Made by a program: the position numbers and the translations under genes
Shown here: positions 1 through 8,462 of the stretch, in pieces
Position numbering within the stretch: position 1 is the first letter of the stretch
Layout: every line of letters starts with the position of its first letter
The notes under the pieces: generated by a model
The model's input: the letters and a program-made list of their open reading frames with translations, nothing else
What the model was told of the DNA's origin: nothing
Databases searched by the model: none
Assembly: GCA_963785425.1 (NCBI GenBank)
Contig: CAWAVG010000003.1
Coordinates: forward strand, 496,001 to 560,000
Reading direction: 5' to 3'
From: RYN-133 sp963785425
Lineage (GTDB): Bacteria > Actinomycetota > Actinomycetes > Mycobacteriales > Jatrophihabitantaceae
DNA: 64,000 nucleotides

Positions 1-2
1 AT

Positions 3-908
3 GCCGACTTCGTCGTCAACAAGTACTCGGACGCCGCCACCAACCTGCAGAAGGTCGTCGCTTCGTGCCCCGACTACGTCGCCGCGTGGAGCTCGCTGTC
101 GAATGCGTACTTCTACTACGGCGTCGCGTCGGCCAACAAGAGCATCGCGAAGACCGCGTGGCAGCGCGCCGAGCAGGCCGACGCGCGCGCGCTCGAGGTC
201 GCCGACGTCAAGACCGGCGTGCTCTACAACGACCTGGCGTTCCTGCAGATCCTCAATCACGACTACGCAGATGCGGCCCGGAACCTCGACATGGCGCACA
301 AGCTGTCGCCCGAAAGCCACTACGTGCTCGGGTCGCTCGCCGAACTGTCGATCGCCCGCGGCGACGACAAGGCCGCGGACGAGTACCTGAAGGAGGCGGC
401 GCTCCCGCTGAAGGACGCGGGGCCCTACTTCCGCGACCAGTACTTCTTCACCAGCCTGCGCTACGACAGCGGCTACTTCGCCACGGCGGGCATCACGGGG
501 CCGAAGGTCACCGGGTTCTTCGCACTCGCCCGCGAGTACGAGGCCGCGCTCGACGTGAAGTCCATGGCGCACCCGCTCGACACACACGGCGCGCAGGTGA
601 ACGACCTGGTCTTCCGCAAGTCGAACACCGTGCTGGGGCGCACGGCCGGTTTCGTCACCATCGGCTTCGACTACCACGGGCTGCAGGTCGGCGACGTGAT
701 CTCGCTGCGGTTCTACGGCTACAACGACACCTACTACGACCCGACGGCGTCGCTGACCGAGACCGTCACGGCCGGGAGCGCGTTGGTAGGCGACGGTACC
801 GAGCAACCCGACACCGACTACCGGCTGAAGCTCTCGTACAAGTACGAGACGACCATGGAGGTCTACCTGAACGGCGTGTTCCAGGGGGAACTCACGTACA
901 CACCGTGA
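3..908 (+). CDS. TPR-type tetratricopeptide repeat protein, 5' truncated
   Basis: Open from the left window edge in frame 3, so the true start lies outside. The visible ~300 residues begin with helical TPR-like pairs (AAWSSLSNAYFYYG, YNDLAFLQILNHDYADAARNLDMA, LGSLAELSIARGDDKAADEYL), typical of a tetratricopeptide scaffold. A C-terminal segment (about the last 130 residues) is beta-rich and aromatic, unlike TPR, and could be a separate beta-sandwich. TPR proteins mediate protein-protein contacts; the partner cannot be inferred here. The gene ends just before the acetoacetyl-CoA synthetase gene with a 35-nt gap. An internal ATG at 219 gives a shorter reading but the TPR pattern continues upstream of it. 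Confidence 0.75.
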   Translation, partial: ADFVVNKYSDAATNLQKVVASCPDYVAAWSSLSNAYFYYGVASANKSIAKTAWQRAEQADARALEVADVKTGVLYNDLAFLQILNHDYADAARNLDMAHKLSPESHYVLGSLAELSIARGDDKAADEYLKEAALPLKDAGPYFRDQYFFTSLRYDSGYFATAGITGPKVTGFFALAREYEAALDVKSMAHPLDTHGAQVNDLVFRKSNTVLGRTAGFVTIGFDYHGLQVGDVISLRFYGYNDTYYDPTASLTETVTAGSALVGDGTEQPDTDYRLKLSYKYETTMEVYLNGVFQGELTYTP

Positions 909-930
909 GCGGCGATCACCCGGCAAGCGG

Positions 931-943
931 CATACTCGCCGAC
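931..943 (+). promoter_or_regulatory. -10-like CATACT with leaderless start
   Basis: CATACT at 931-936 followed by 7 nt and then the GTG at 944. This matches the actinobacterial TANNNT -10 element placed so that transcription would start at the initiation codon. No Shine-Dalgarno sequence precedes the GTG. The same spacing recurs at many genes in this window. Confidence 0.45.
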
Positions 944-2902
944 GTGCCGACACCGATGTGGGTTCCTGATCCTGACGACGTCGCGGCAGCACAGCTCACC
1001 GCGTTCACCCGGCTGGCCGAACGCCGCAGCGGCACCACGTTCGACACCTACCGCGACCTGCTCGCCTGGTCGGTCGACGACCTGGCCGGGTTCTGGGGCT
1101 GCGTCTGGGAATTCTTCGACATCGTCGCCGAGACCCGCGGCGACACCGTGCTGGCGGACGAGACCATGCCCGGCGCCGTGTGGTTCCCCGGAACACGGCT
1201 CAACCTCGTCGACCAGGTCTTCCGCGATCGGCCCGAGACCGAGATCGCCATCCACGAACGGGACGAGGCCGGTCGCAGCGTGGACGTGACGTGGGGGCAG
1301 CTGCGCGCATCGGTGGCCTCGGTCGCCGACGCTCTGCGCGACCATGGCGTCGGCGTCGGCGACCGCGTCGTCGCCTACCTGCCGAACAGTTCGGAGGCCG
1401 TGATCGCCTTCCTCGCGACCGCGAGCGTCGGTGCGATCTGGTCGGCCTGCGGCATGGACTACGCGCCGGCGGCGGCGCTGGGCCGCTTCGCGCAGCTCGA
1501 TCCCGTGGTGCTGTTCGCGGCCGACGGCTACCGCAACGGCGGCCGCGTGCACGACCGTCGCGGCGCGGTGGCCGAGGTGCGCGCCGGCCTGCCGACCGTG
1601 CGCGCCACCATCGCCGTGGACCGGCTGGGCACAGCCCTGCCCGACGCCGTCGCGTGGGACGAGGTCGCCGCGAGACCGGCTGAGCTGTCGACGACGCCCG
1701 TCGACTTCGCCCACCCGCTGTGGGTGTTGTTCTCCTCCGGCACGACCGGCCTGCCCAAGGGCATCGTGCACGGACACGGCGGCGTGCTGCTCGAACATCT
1801 CAAGGCGCTGGCGCTGCAGTCGGATGTGCGCGTCGGCGACCGGTTCTGGTGGTACACCACCCCGAGCTGGATGATGTGGAACTTCCAGGTGGCCGGACTG
1901 CTCGTCGGCGCCACGATCGTCTGTTACGACGGCAGTCCCGCTTACCCCGACACCGACGCGTTGTGGGCCCTCGCCGCCGACCTGCGGGTCAACCTGCTCG
2001 GCACCTCCCCCGCGTATCTCGCCGCGTGCGCCAAGGCGGGCGTCGAACCCGCCGCCACGCATGACCTGTCGGCACTGCGCACCCTCGGCGTCACCGGCTC
2101 GACCCTGCCGACGCCGTCGTACCACTGGGTCGCCGAGCACGTCGGGGCGTCGATACAGATCGCGTCGATCACCGGCGGGACGGACGTAGTGACCGCCTTT
2201 GCCGGCGGCGCGCCGTCGGTCCCGGTGTGGGCCGGCGAGATCTCTACCGCCTTCCTGGGCGTCGCGCTCGACGCCTACGACGAGCAGGGCGTCAGCGTGC
2301 GCGATCAGGTCGGCGAGCTGGTGGTCACCCGTCCGATGCCGTCGATGCCCGTGATGTTCTGGAACGACCCGGACGGCTCGCGTTACCGCGACGCCTACTT
2401 CGACACCTATCCGGGCATCTGGCGGCACGGCGACTTCGTCACCATCACCGATCGCGGCACCGTCGTCATGCACGGCCGCTCCGACGCGACGCTCAACCGC
2501 AACGGCATACGGATGGGCAGCGCCGACATCTACGAGGCGGTCGAGCAGATTCCCGAGATCACCGAGGCGATGGTGATCGGCATCGACCGTCCCGACGGCG
2601 GGTACTGGATGCCGCTGTTCGTGACGCTGGAACCGGGCGCCGAACTCGACGACGCGTTGCGCGCACGCATCCGCGACGCCATCCGCACCCACACCTCGCC
2701 GCGGCACGTCCCGGACGACGTGTTCGCAGCGCCCGGCATTCCGCACACCCGCACCGGGAAGAAGCTCGAGGTGCCGGTCAAGCGGCTGCTGCAGGGATCC
2801 GTGGCCGGCGCGGCCTTCGACGCAGGAAGCGTCGACGACCCGGAGCTGATCGACTGGTATCTGCAGGTCGGCGCGCAGCACAGCCGACCGGACGGCGCCT
2901 GA
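944..2902 (+). CDS. Acetoacetyl-CoA synthetase (acetoacetate--CoA ligase)
   Basis: Adenylate-forming ligase of about 652 residues, the usual length for acetoacetyl-CoA synthetase. It activates acetoacetate with ATP and CoA for ketone-body or leucine-derived carbon use. The AMP-binding signature SSGTTGLPKG lies near residue 264. The N-terminal ACAS-like cap (WVPDPDD...LTAF, FWGCVWEFFD) and YTTPSWMMWNF, GGTDVVTAF and the C-terminal RTGKKLEVPVKRLL hinge/lysine region fit this subfamily and not short acetyl-CoA synthetases. The start is GTG 944 (leaderless pattern) or ATG 956. It ends 58 nt before the sigma-factor gene, so it may be transcribed alone. Function is assigned by family features. Confidence 0.9.
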   Translation: MPTPMWVPDPDDVAAAQLTAFTRLAERRSGTTFDTYRDLLAWSVDDLAGFWGCVWEFFDIVAETRGDTVLADETMPGAVWFPGTRLNLVDQVFRDRPETEIAIHERDEAGRSVDVTWGQLRASVASVADALRDHGVGVGDRVVAYLPNSSEAVIAFLATASVGAIWSACGMDYAPAAALGRFAQLDPVVLFAADGYRNGGRVHDRRGAVAEVRAGLPTVRATIAVDRLGTALPDAVAWDEVAARPAELSTTPVDFAHPLWVLFSSGTTGLPKGIVHGHGGVLLEHLKALALQSDVRVGDRFWWYTTPSWMMWNFQVAGLLVGATIVCYDGSPAYPDTDALWALAADLRVNLLGTSPAYLAACAKAGVEPAATHDLSALRTLGVTGSTLPTPSYHWVAEHVGASIQIASITGGTDVVTAFAGGAPSVPVWAGEISTAFLGVALDAYDEQGVSVRDQVGELVVTRPMPSMPVMFWNDPDGSRYRDAYFDTYPGIWRHGDFVTITDRGTVVMHGRSDATLNRNGIRMGSADIYEAVEQIPEITEAMVIGIDRPDGGYWMPLFVTLEPGAELDDALRARIRDAIRTHTSPRHVPDDVFAAPGIPHTRTGKKLEVPVKRLLQGSVAGAAFDAGSVDDPELIDWYLQVGAQHSRPDGA

Positions 2903-2960
2903 TCGAAGAAATCTGCGTGGTCGGCGTCGGAGAAGTGCCTGCTGGTGCGACGTTAAGGGT

Positions 2961-3479
2961 GTGAGCGAGGTACCGGTCGGGGCGGGCGAGGAGTTGCTCG
3001 CGCTCTACGACCGGACATTGCCGCACGTGTACGGCTATCTGCGCGCGCGGTGTGACACCGCCTGGCTCGCCGAGGAACTCAGTGCCGAGACGTTCCTCGC
3101 GGCGGTCGACGCGGTACGCAAGCCCAACCCGCCGGCGCTCGACGTGGCGTGGCTGATCGGCGTGGCCCGCCACAAGCTCGCCGACCATTGGCGACGGCGG
3201 GCGCGCGAGACGCGCAACCTGCAGGCCGTCGCGCCGGACACGCCCTATGACGACCCGTGGGACGTCGCACTGGACGCGTTGCGGGCGCGGACCGTGCTGG
3301 CCGGCCTCGCGCCCCAGCATCGCGCCGTGCTCACCCTGCGTTACCTCGACGACCTGCCGGTGCCGGCCGTCGCCGAGCTCATCGGGCGCAGCCTGCACGC
3401 CACCGAGGGGCTGCTCGTCCGGGCCCGACGCGCGTTCCGGCGCGCCTACACCGACACCGGAGAGGAGATCGACCCGTGA
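2961..3479 (+). CDS. ECF RNA polymerase sigma factor
   Basis: 172-residue extracytoplasmic-function sigma factor with region 2 (LYDRTLPHVYGYLRARC...AEELSAETFLAA, then WLIGVARHKLADHWRR) and region 4 (LAPQHRAVLTLRYLDDLPVPAVAELIG). It directs RNA polymerase to a stress-type regulon. The start is GTG. The stop overlaps the start of the downstream VOC gene in a GTGA arrangement, so the two are translationally coupled. No classical zinc-binding anti-sigma gene follows. The coupled protein is the only candidate regulator and begins with a short segment unlike its VOC domains. Confidence 0.9.
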   Translation: MSEVPVGAGEELLALYDRTLPHVYGYLRARCDTAWLAEELSAETFLAAVDAVRKPNPPALDVAWLIGVARHKLADHWRRRARETRNLQAVAPDTPYDDPWDVALDALRARTVLAGLAPQHRAVLTLRYLDDLPVPAVAELIGRSLHATEGLLVRARRAFRRAYTDTGEEIDP

Positions 3480-4705
3480 CCGACCCGTTCGCCGCGCTCC
3501 GCACCCCCGACGTCCCGGTCGACCCCGACCCGGAGTTCGCCGCGCGGCTGCGCGCCCGTCTCGAGCGCGCACTCGCCCTGCCGAAGGGAGTCACCCCGAT
3601 GTCCACGACGACCGAGACCCGCGCCGGTGCCGGCGTGATCACGCCGTACCTGGCGGTCGCCGACGCCCGCGGTGCCATCGACTGGTACCGGAGTGTGTTC
3701 GGTGCCGACCTTGTCGGCGAGCCGATCATCATGCCCGACGGGCGGGTCGGGCACGCCGAGCTCGCGATCGGAACTGCACGGCTGTACCTGTCCGACGCCC
3801 ATCCCGAGATCGGTGTCGTCGCCCCGCAACTCGACGCCGGTTCGAGCGTCACCCTGCACCTCGAGACGGCCGACGTCGACGGGACGACCGAACGCGCTCG
3901 CACCGCTGCCGCCACGATCGAGCGCGAGCCGGCGGACAGCCCGTACGGGCGCATGAGCGGCATGCGAGATCCGTTCGGGCACCGGTGGATGTTGAACGGC
4001 CCCGTCGCGACGACGAGGCCGGTGACCGGCGACCTGGGTTACTTCGCACTGTGGGTCGACGATGTCGAGCGGGCGGACGCGTTCTACGGTCACGTCCTCG
4101 ACTGGCGCTTCACCGTCGACGACTCCGGGCGGCGTCGGGTCGCGGACACCCCTTACCGCACGGAGCTGGTGTCACTGGCCGAGATGCGCTCGCGCGCATG
4201 GCCCGACCGCACCCGCCCGACGGCGTTCTGCGCCTACCAGGTCGACGATGTCGACGCGGCCGTGGCCCGCGTCCGCGCAGCCGGCGGTACCGCGCAGGCC
4301 GCGCGTTACGGCGCCGATTGCTCCGACGACCAGGGGCTGGCATTCGCGATCTTCGCCGACGACCGCGAGTACCGCGATCACGAGGTCGCGTACCTGACGG
4401 TCGAGGTGGCCTCGATCGACGCCGCCGAGGCGTTCTACTCCGACGTGTTCGGCTGGCGGTTCCGGCCGGGCAGCATCCCGGAAGGACGCCAGATCGAGGG
4501 ACCGAGTCCGATGACCGGGTTCGCCGGTGGTCACGCCGAGGCGACGGTCGTGCCGATGTTCCCGGTCGCCGACATCGGCGCCGCGGTCGCGCGGGTACGG
4601 GCCGCGGGGGGCAGCGCGAGCGACCCGGAGCGATACCCCTACGGGATCACCAGCGAGTGCACCGACGACCAGGGACTGCGGTTCTACCTCGGCGAGCTGG
4701 ACTGA
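3476..4705 (+). CDS. Triple VOC (glyoxalase-fold) protein coupled to the ECF sigma factor
   Basis: 409 residues starting at the GTG that overlaps the sigma stop. Residues ~1-40 are an Ala/Arg-rich helix (DPDPEFAARLRARLERAL). Three vicinal-oxygen-chelate modules follow, at about 43-180, 188-300 and 305-409, each with the AxxFYxxVFGW or WYRSVFGAD beginning and the DxxAAVARVRAAGG helix. VOC proteins include glyoxalases, dioxygenases and antibiotic-binding proteins; substrate is not deducible. A good Shine-Dalgarno (AAGGGAG) precedes an in-frame ATG at 3600, so a shorter VOC-only form starting there is possible. The 3' end overlaps the convergent mftR gene by 22 bp. Confidence 0.85.
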   Translation: MTDPFAALRTPDVPVDPDPEFAARLRARLERALALPKGVTPMSTTTETRAGAGVITPYLAVADARGAIDWYRSVFGADLVGEPIIMPDGRVGHAELAIGTARLYLSDAHPEIGVVAPQLDAGSSVTLHLETADVDGTTERARTAAATIEREPADSPYGRMSGMRDPFGHRWMLNGPVATTRPVTGDLGYFALWVDDVERADAFYGHVLDWRFTVDDSGRRRVADTPYRTELVSLAEMRSRAWPDRTRPTAFCAYQVDDVDAAVARVRAAGGTAQAARYGADCSDDQGLAFAIFADDREYRDHEVAYLTVEVASIDAAEAFYSDVFGWRFRPGSIPEGRQIEGPSPMTGFAGGHAEATVVPMFPVADIGAAVARVRAAGGSASDPERYPYGITSECTDDQGLRFYLGELD

Positions 4706-5358
4706 GCTGTCGGCGCCCGCGCCACACGGACAGCGCGCGGCTCGCGCGCGAGCGACGCATCCGCGAATCCGGAGGCGAGTGCGCGCAGGCCCGCGTCGAG
4801 ATAGCGGCCCAGGTCCGCGTCGGCGCGTGCCGCCCACCGTTCGTAGGCCGCACGGCAGGTCGCCAGCGTCGCCCGTCCGACAGCGAGGGGGTACAGCGAA
4901 TCGGCGGGCAGCCGTGACCGCTGCGCGACGAAGTCGATGATCGCGCGCTCCCACGCGTCGTAGTGCAGCGCCGCGGCAGCGGCCAGTTCGGGAGTGGTGC
5001 CGATCAGGCTCATCCGCATGCGCAGCTCCGGCACGTCGTCCGGGCCGTAGTGGTTCACGGCGAGCACTGCCGCGCGTACGGCGTCCATGATCGGCATGGT
5101 CTTGGGTAGCGCGGCGAGCTCGCGGCGCAGGTTGGCGACCTCGCGGTCGAACTCGCTCCAGAGCACGCCCGACTTGGACTCGTAGTAGCGGAAGAACGTG
5201 CGGCGGCTGACCCCCGCCTCGACGGCGATCTGGTCGACGGTGGTGGCGTCGAAACCCTGCTCGGTGAACAGGCGCAATGCGATGACCTCGAGCGCCCGTG
5301 CACTCGTGCCGGGCGGGCGTCCGCGCCGGGATTCGGTCAGGGTCTTGCTATCCGTCAC
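4684..5358 (-). CDS. mftR: Mycofactocin system TetR-type regulator MftR
   Basis: 224-residue TetR-family repressor divergent from mftA. The N-terminal helix-turn-helix (FTEQGFDATTVDQIAVEAGVS then RRTFFRYYESKSGVLW, residues ~33-68) is typical of the family. The C-terminal region is the MftR-type ligand domain. The position next to mftA is the usual one for MftR, which in mycobacteria represses the cluster and responds to acyl-CoA. The start is GTG with TAATGT 6 nt upstream on the minus strand, a leaderless pattern. The Arg/Ala-rich tail overlaps the convergent VOC gene. The gene has no frame defects, unlike mftC, mftE and mftF. Confidence 0.88.
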   Translation of the reverse strand: MTDSKTLTESRRGRPPGTSARALEVIALRLFTEQGFDATTVDQIAVEAGVSRRTFFRYYESKSGVLWSEFDREVANLRRELAALPKTMPIMDAVRAAVLAVNHYGPDDVPELRMRMSLIGTTPELAAAAALHYDAWERAIIDFVAQRSRLPADSLYPLAVGRATLATCRAAYERWAARADADLGRYLDAGLRALASGFADASLAREPRAVRVARAPTAQSSSPR

Positions 5359-5402
5359 GGGATGACATTAACGTACGCGGTCATTCGGCACTCGGTGCCG
5401 AA
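5345..5402 (+). promoter_or_regulatory. mftA promoter and candidate MftR operator
   Basis: TTGCTA (5345-5350), 18 nt, then TAACGT (5369-5374) could serve as -35 and -10 for mftA. Immediately downstream, 5384-5402 is a perfect inverted repeat of TTCGGCAC and GTGCCGAA separated by TCG. A TetR-type repressor bound here would block both the mftA start region and, given the short spacer, probably mftR as well. The operator assignment is inference from position and symmetry. Confidence 0.5.
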
Positions 5403-5424
5403 ATCATCCGCGAAGGAGTCGATC

Positions 5425-5562
5425 ATGGCCGACGAAACCACGACGCACGCGCTGGACGACGCGGTTCCGGACGCGGTGGGCGAGACGGCGAACGCGACCG
5501 TGCTGGTGGAAGACGTTCTCGTCGAAGAGGTCTCGATCGACGGCATGTGCGGTGTCTACTGA
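5425..5562 (+). CDS. mftA: Mycofactocin precursor peptide MftA
   Basis: 45-residue peptide rich in Asp, Glu and Val, ending in VSIDGMCGVY, the diagnostic C-terminal core of mycofactocin precursors. The last Val-Tyr is decarboxylated and cross-linked by MftC with MftB, then released by MftE and processed to the redox cofactor. A strong Shine-Dalgarno, GAAGGAG, lies 7 nt upstream of ATG 5425. The stop overlaps the GTG start of mftB by 11 nt, so mftA and mftB are coupled. The core is intact. Confidence 0.97.
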   Translation: MADETTTHALDDAVPDAVGETANATVLVEDVLVEEVSIDGMCGVY

Positions 5563-5861
5563 TCTCGATGCGCCGCCGCGGTTCGACCTCGACTCGGCGT
5601 GGCAGCTCAACGAGCTGGTGTCGATCCGTCCCGAACGGTTCGGCGCCCTGCTCTACCACTTCGGCACCCGCCGGCTGTCGTTCTTGAAGAGCCCGGCGCT
5701 CGTCGACGTCGTCGGTGCCCTCGCCGAGCACCGCAGCGCGCGTGCTGCCTGCCTCGCTTGCGGTGTCACGCCGGCGGAGCTGCCGCGCTACGGCGCGGCG
5801 CTGGCGACGCTCGCCTCGTCCGACATGATCACCCCGGCCGACGAACGAGGTCGCGTCATGA
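5552..5861 (+). CDS. mftB: Mycofactocin chaperone MftB (reads through into mftC)
   Basis: PqqD-like peptide chaperone that presents MftA to the radical-SAM enzyme MftC. The family signature PERFGALLYHFGTRRLSFLK is present near the N terminus, and the length to the expected end (~100 residues) is normal. As read, the frame has no stop and continues into mftC. One base out of frame, near 5846-5849, the same DNA would end in a TGA that overlaps the mftC ATG as ATGA (stop 5859-5861). A single-base insertion therefore probably removed the natural mftB stop. The alternative is a genuine MftB-MftC fusion. Confidence 0.85.
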
Positions 5862-7034
5862 CGGCCCCGCTCCCCCTCGTCGAGCAGTTCCAGTACGGCC
5901 TCGACGCCCCGATCTGCCTCACCTGGGAACTCACCTACGCCTGCAACCTGTCGTGCGTGCACTGCCTGTCGTCGTCCGGACGGCGTGATCCCCGCGAGCT
6001 CAGCACCGCCGAATGCAAAGCGGTCATCGACGAGCTCGAGCGCATGCAGGTGTTCTACGTCAACATCGGCGGCGGCGAGCCGACGGTGCGCCCGGACTTC
6101 TGGGAACTCGTCGACTACGCCACGGCGCACCACGTCGGCGTCAAGTTCTCGACGAACGGCGTCAAGATCACGCCCGACATCGCGCGACGGCTCGCGGCCA
6201 GCGACTACGTCGACGTGCAGATCTCGCTCGACGGCGCCACCGCCGAGGTCAACGACGCGGTACGCGGGCGCGGCTCGTACGACACGGCGCTTCGCGCGAT
6301 GCAGCATCTGTCCGACGCAGGTTTTCGCGGCTTCAAGATCTCGGTGGTCATGACGCGGCACAACGTCGGCGCAGCTCGACGCGTTCAAGGCGATCGCCGA
6401 TCGGTTCGAGGCACAGCTGCGCATCACCCGGCTGCGCCCGTCCGGACGCGGTGCCGACACGTGGGACGACCTGCACGTGACCGCGCCGCAGCAACGCGAG
6501 CTGTACGACTGGCTCGTCGCTCGCGGCGAGAACGTGCTGACCGGCGACTCGTTCTTCCATCTCGCCGGCTACGGCGACGCGCTGCCCGGACTGAACCTAT
6601 GCGGCGCAGGGCGGGTCGTGTGCCTCATCGACCCCGTCGGGGACGTGTACGCGTGCCCGTTCGCGATCCACGACAACTTCCTCGCCGGCAACGTGCGCTC
6701 CGCGGGCGGCTTCGCCGGCGTGTGGCGCACGTCCGAACTGTTCGCGTCGTTGCGCGCGCCGCAGACCGGCGGTGCGTGCACGTCGTGCTCGGCGTTCGAC
6801 GCGTGCCGCGGCGGTTGCATGGCAGCGAAGTTCTTCACCGGGCTGCCGCTGGACGGACCCGACCCCGAGTGCGTGCGCGGGCACGGCGAACAGGCTCTTG
6901 CGGCGGCCGACCGTGCGGCGGCACCTCGGCCGTCCCTCGACCACTCGCACCGGCTCCTGCCGATCACGGTGCGCACCCCACCGGCGAAGGCGTGCGACGA
7001 GAATCCGCTGGCCGGTGTGCGCGTCGCTGGCTGA
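5858..7034 (+). pseudogene. mftC: Mycofactocin radical SAM maturase MftC, one frameshift
   Basis: Radical S-adenosylmethionine enzyme that decarboxylates and cross-links the C-terminal Val-Tyr of MftA. The SAM cluster motif CNLSCVHC lies near residue 30, followed by GGGEPTVRPDFWELVDYA. The C-terminal SPASM cysteines (LNLCGAGRVVCLIDPVGDVYACPF; CTSCSAFDACRGGC) are all present but in another frame. The frame changes by +1 at about 6368-6371 (after RHNVG; the expected continuation is QLDAFKAIADRFEAQL). Both halves are otherwise fully conserved, so the change is either very recent or a sequence error. ATG 5858 has GAGG upstream. Confidence 0.9.
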
Positions 7035-7693
7035 CCTCGCCACGGTCGAGGTCCGCCGGTGGCGACACGGTGCTCGCCGTGCCGCTGGGTTCGACCGAGC
7101 AGCACGGTGCGCACCTGCCGCTCTCGACCGACACCGACATCGCGGTCGCGCTGTGCACGGCGCTCGCGCCGTGCGCAGCGATGTCGTCGTCGCACCCGCC
7201 GTCCCGTACGGGTCGAGCGGCGAGCACGCGGGTTTCGCAGGAACCCTGTCGATCGGTCAGGACGCGACGGAGCTGCTGGTGGTCGAGCTCGCCCGCTCGG
7301 CGACGGAAACGTTCGCGCACGTGCTGTTCGTCTCGGCACACGGCGGCAACGCCGCACCGGCGACGCGCGCGGTCGCGAAGTTGCAGCGACGAGGGGCGCG
7401 ACGTGTCGCTGTTCCAACCGACCTGGGACGGTGACGCGCACGCCGGCCACGTCGAGACCTCGTTGCAACTGCTGTTGCGACCCGACGCTGTTCGTCTCGA
7501 TCGCGCCGTCGTCGGCGACACCCGTCCGCTGGCCGAGCTGATGCCTATGCTGCAGACGGGTGGGGTGGGCGCGGTGACGGCCACGGGCGTGCTCGGTGAC
7601 CCGACTGAGGCGTCGCTGTCGGTCGGCGAGCGCGTCTTCGCCGCCCTCGTCGACGATCTGAGCGTGCACGTCGCGGCCTGGCGGTCGCGATGA
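7015..7693 (+). pseudogene. mftE: Mycofactocin creatininase-family peptidase MftE, three frameshifts
   Basis: MftE cleaves the modified MftA core to release the Val-Tyr-derived product. The family motifs are all readable but in alternating frames: VLAVPLGSTEQHGAHLPL, then DVVVAPAVPYGSSGEHAGF and LFVSAHGGNAAP, then LFQPTWDGDAHAGHVETS. Frame changes are needed near 7054-7058 (+1), 7160-7178 (-1) and 7381-7392 (+1). Metal ligands (E and H in EQHG, D in DTD, H in SAHGGN, E in HVET) are all retained. The likely start is GTG 7015, inside the mftC tail. The end overlaps the SDR start as ATGA. Confidence 0.85.
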
Positions 7694-8462
7694 GCGTCGC
7701 GCTCGTCACGGGTGCCGCGCGCGGCATCGGCGCCGCAACCGTGCGCGCGCTCGTCGCGCAGGGCTGGTCGGTGGTAGCTGTCGACCGGGCCGCCGATGAC
7801 CCGCGCTGCCCTATCCGCTTGCGACCCGTGCCGAACTCGAGGCGCTCGCCGGTCCGAGCGTGCATCCGTTCGTCGCCGACGTACGCGACGAGTCGGCGCT
7901 CGGTGCGGCGGTCGCCGAGGCGGAGACGCGCTTCGGCGGCCTGGACGCCGCGATCGCCGCCGCCGGCGTGATAGGCGGCGGCGTCCCGCAGTGGGAGAAT
8001 GCCGCGCGAGACGCAGCAGGCGGTGCTCGACGTGAATCTGGGCGGCGTGCTGGCCCTGGCCCGCGTGCTCGATCCCGGCACTGCTGCGGCGGCCCGAACC
8101 GCGCCAAGGACGCTTCCTCGCCGTCGCGTCGGCTGCGGCCACCAAGGGTCTGCCGATGCTCGCGGCGTACTGCGCGTCGAAGGCGGCGGTGGCGGGTCTT
8201 GTGCGCGCGCTCGCGGTCGAACTCGGCGGTAGCGGCATCACCGCCAACGCCGTCAGCCCGGGATCGACGCGCGACCCGGATGCTCGCCGAGACGGCCCGG
8301 CTCTACGCGCTGGCCTCGGCCGAGGACTTCGCCGCGCAGCAACCGCTCGGCCGGCTGATCGAGGCCGGTGAGGTGGCGGCGGTGCTCACGTTCCTCGCCG
8401 GGCCGGGTGGTGCCGCCGTGACCGGCGCCGTGGTGCCGGTCGACGGCGGGCTGGCGCTGTGA
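7690..8462 (+). pseudogene. Mycofactocin-coupled SDR oxidoreductase, four frameshifts
   Basis: Short-chain dehydrogenase inserted between mftE and mftF. The Rossmann motif VTGAARGIGAAT is at the N terminus. The catalytic block is readable as AAYCASKAAVAGL (Tyr and Lys of YxxxK), then GITANAVSPGSTR, and the C terminus VTGAVVPVDGGLAL is typical. Restoring one protein needs frame changes near 7805 (-1), 7995 (+1), 8071 (+1) and 8276 (+1). SDRs found in mft loci commonly carry non-exchangeable NAD and use mycofactocin as external electron acceptor; that role is family knowledge. The stop overlaps the GTG start of mftF. Confidence 0.8.

Noticed and set aside
863..2881. 672-residue open frame antisense to the acetoacetyl-CoA synthetase gene
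   Set aside because: Arg/Gly/His-rich composition without family motifs; it is a shadow of the sense gene in GC-rich DNA.
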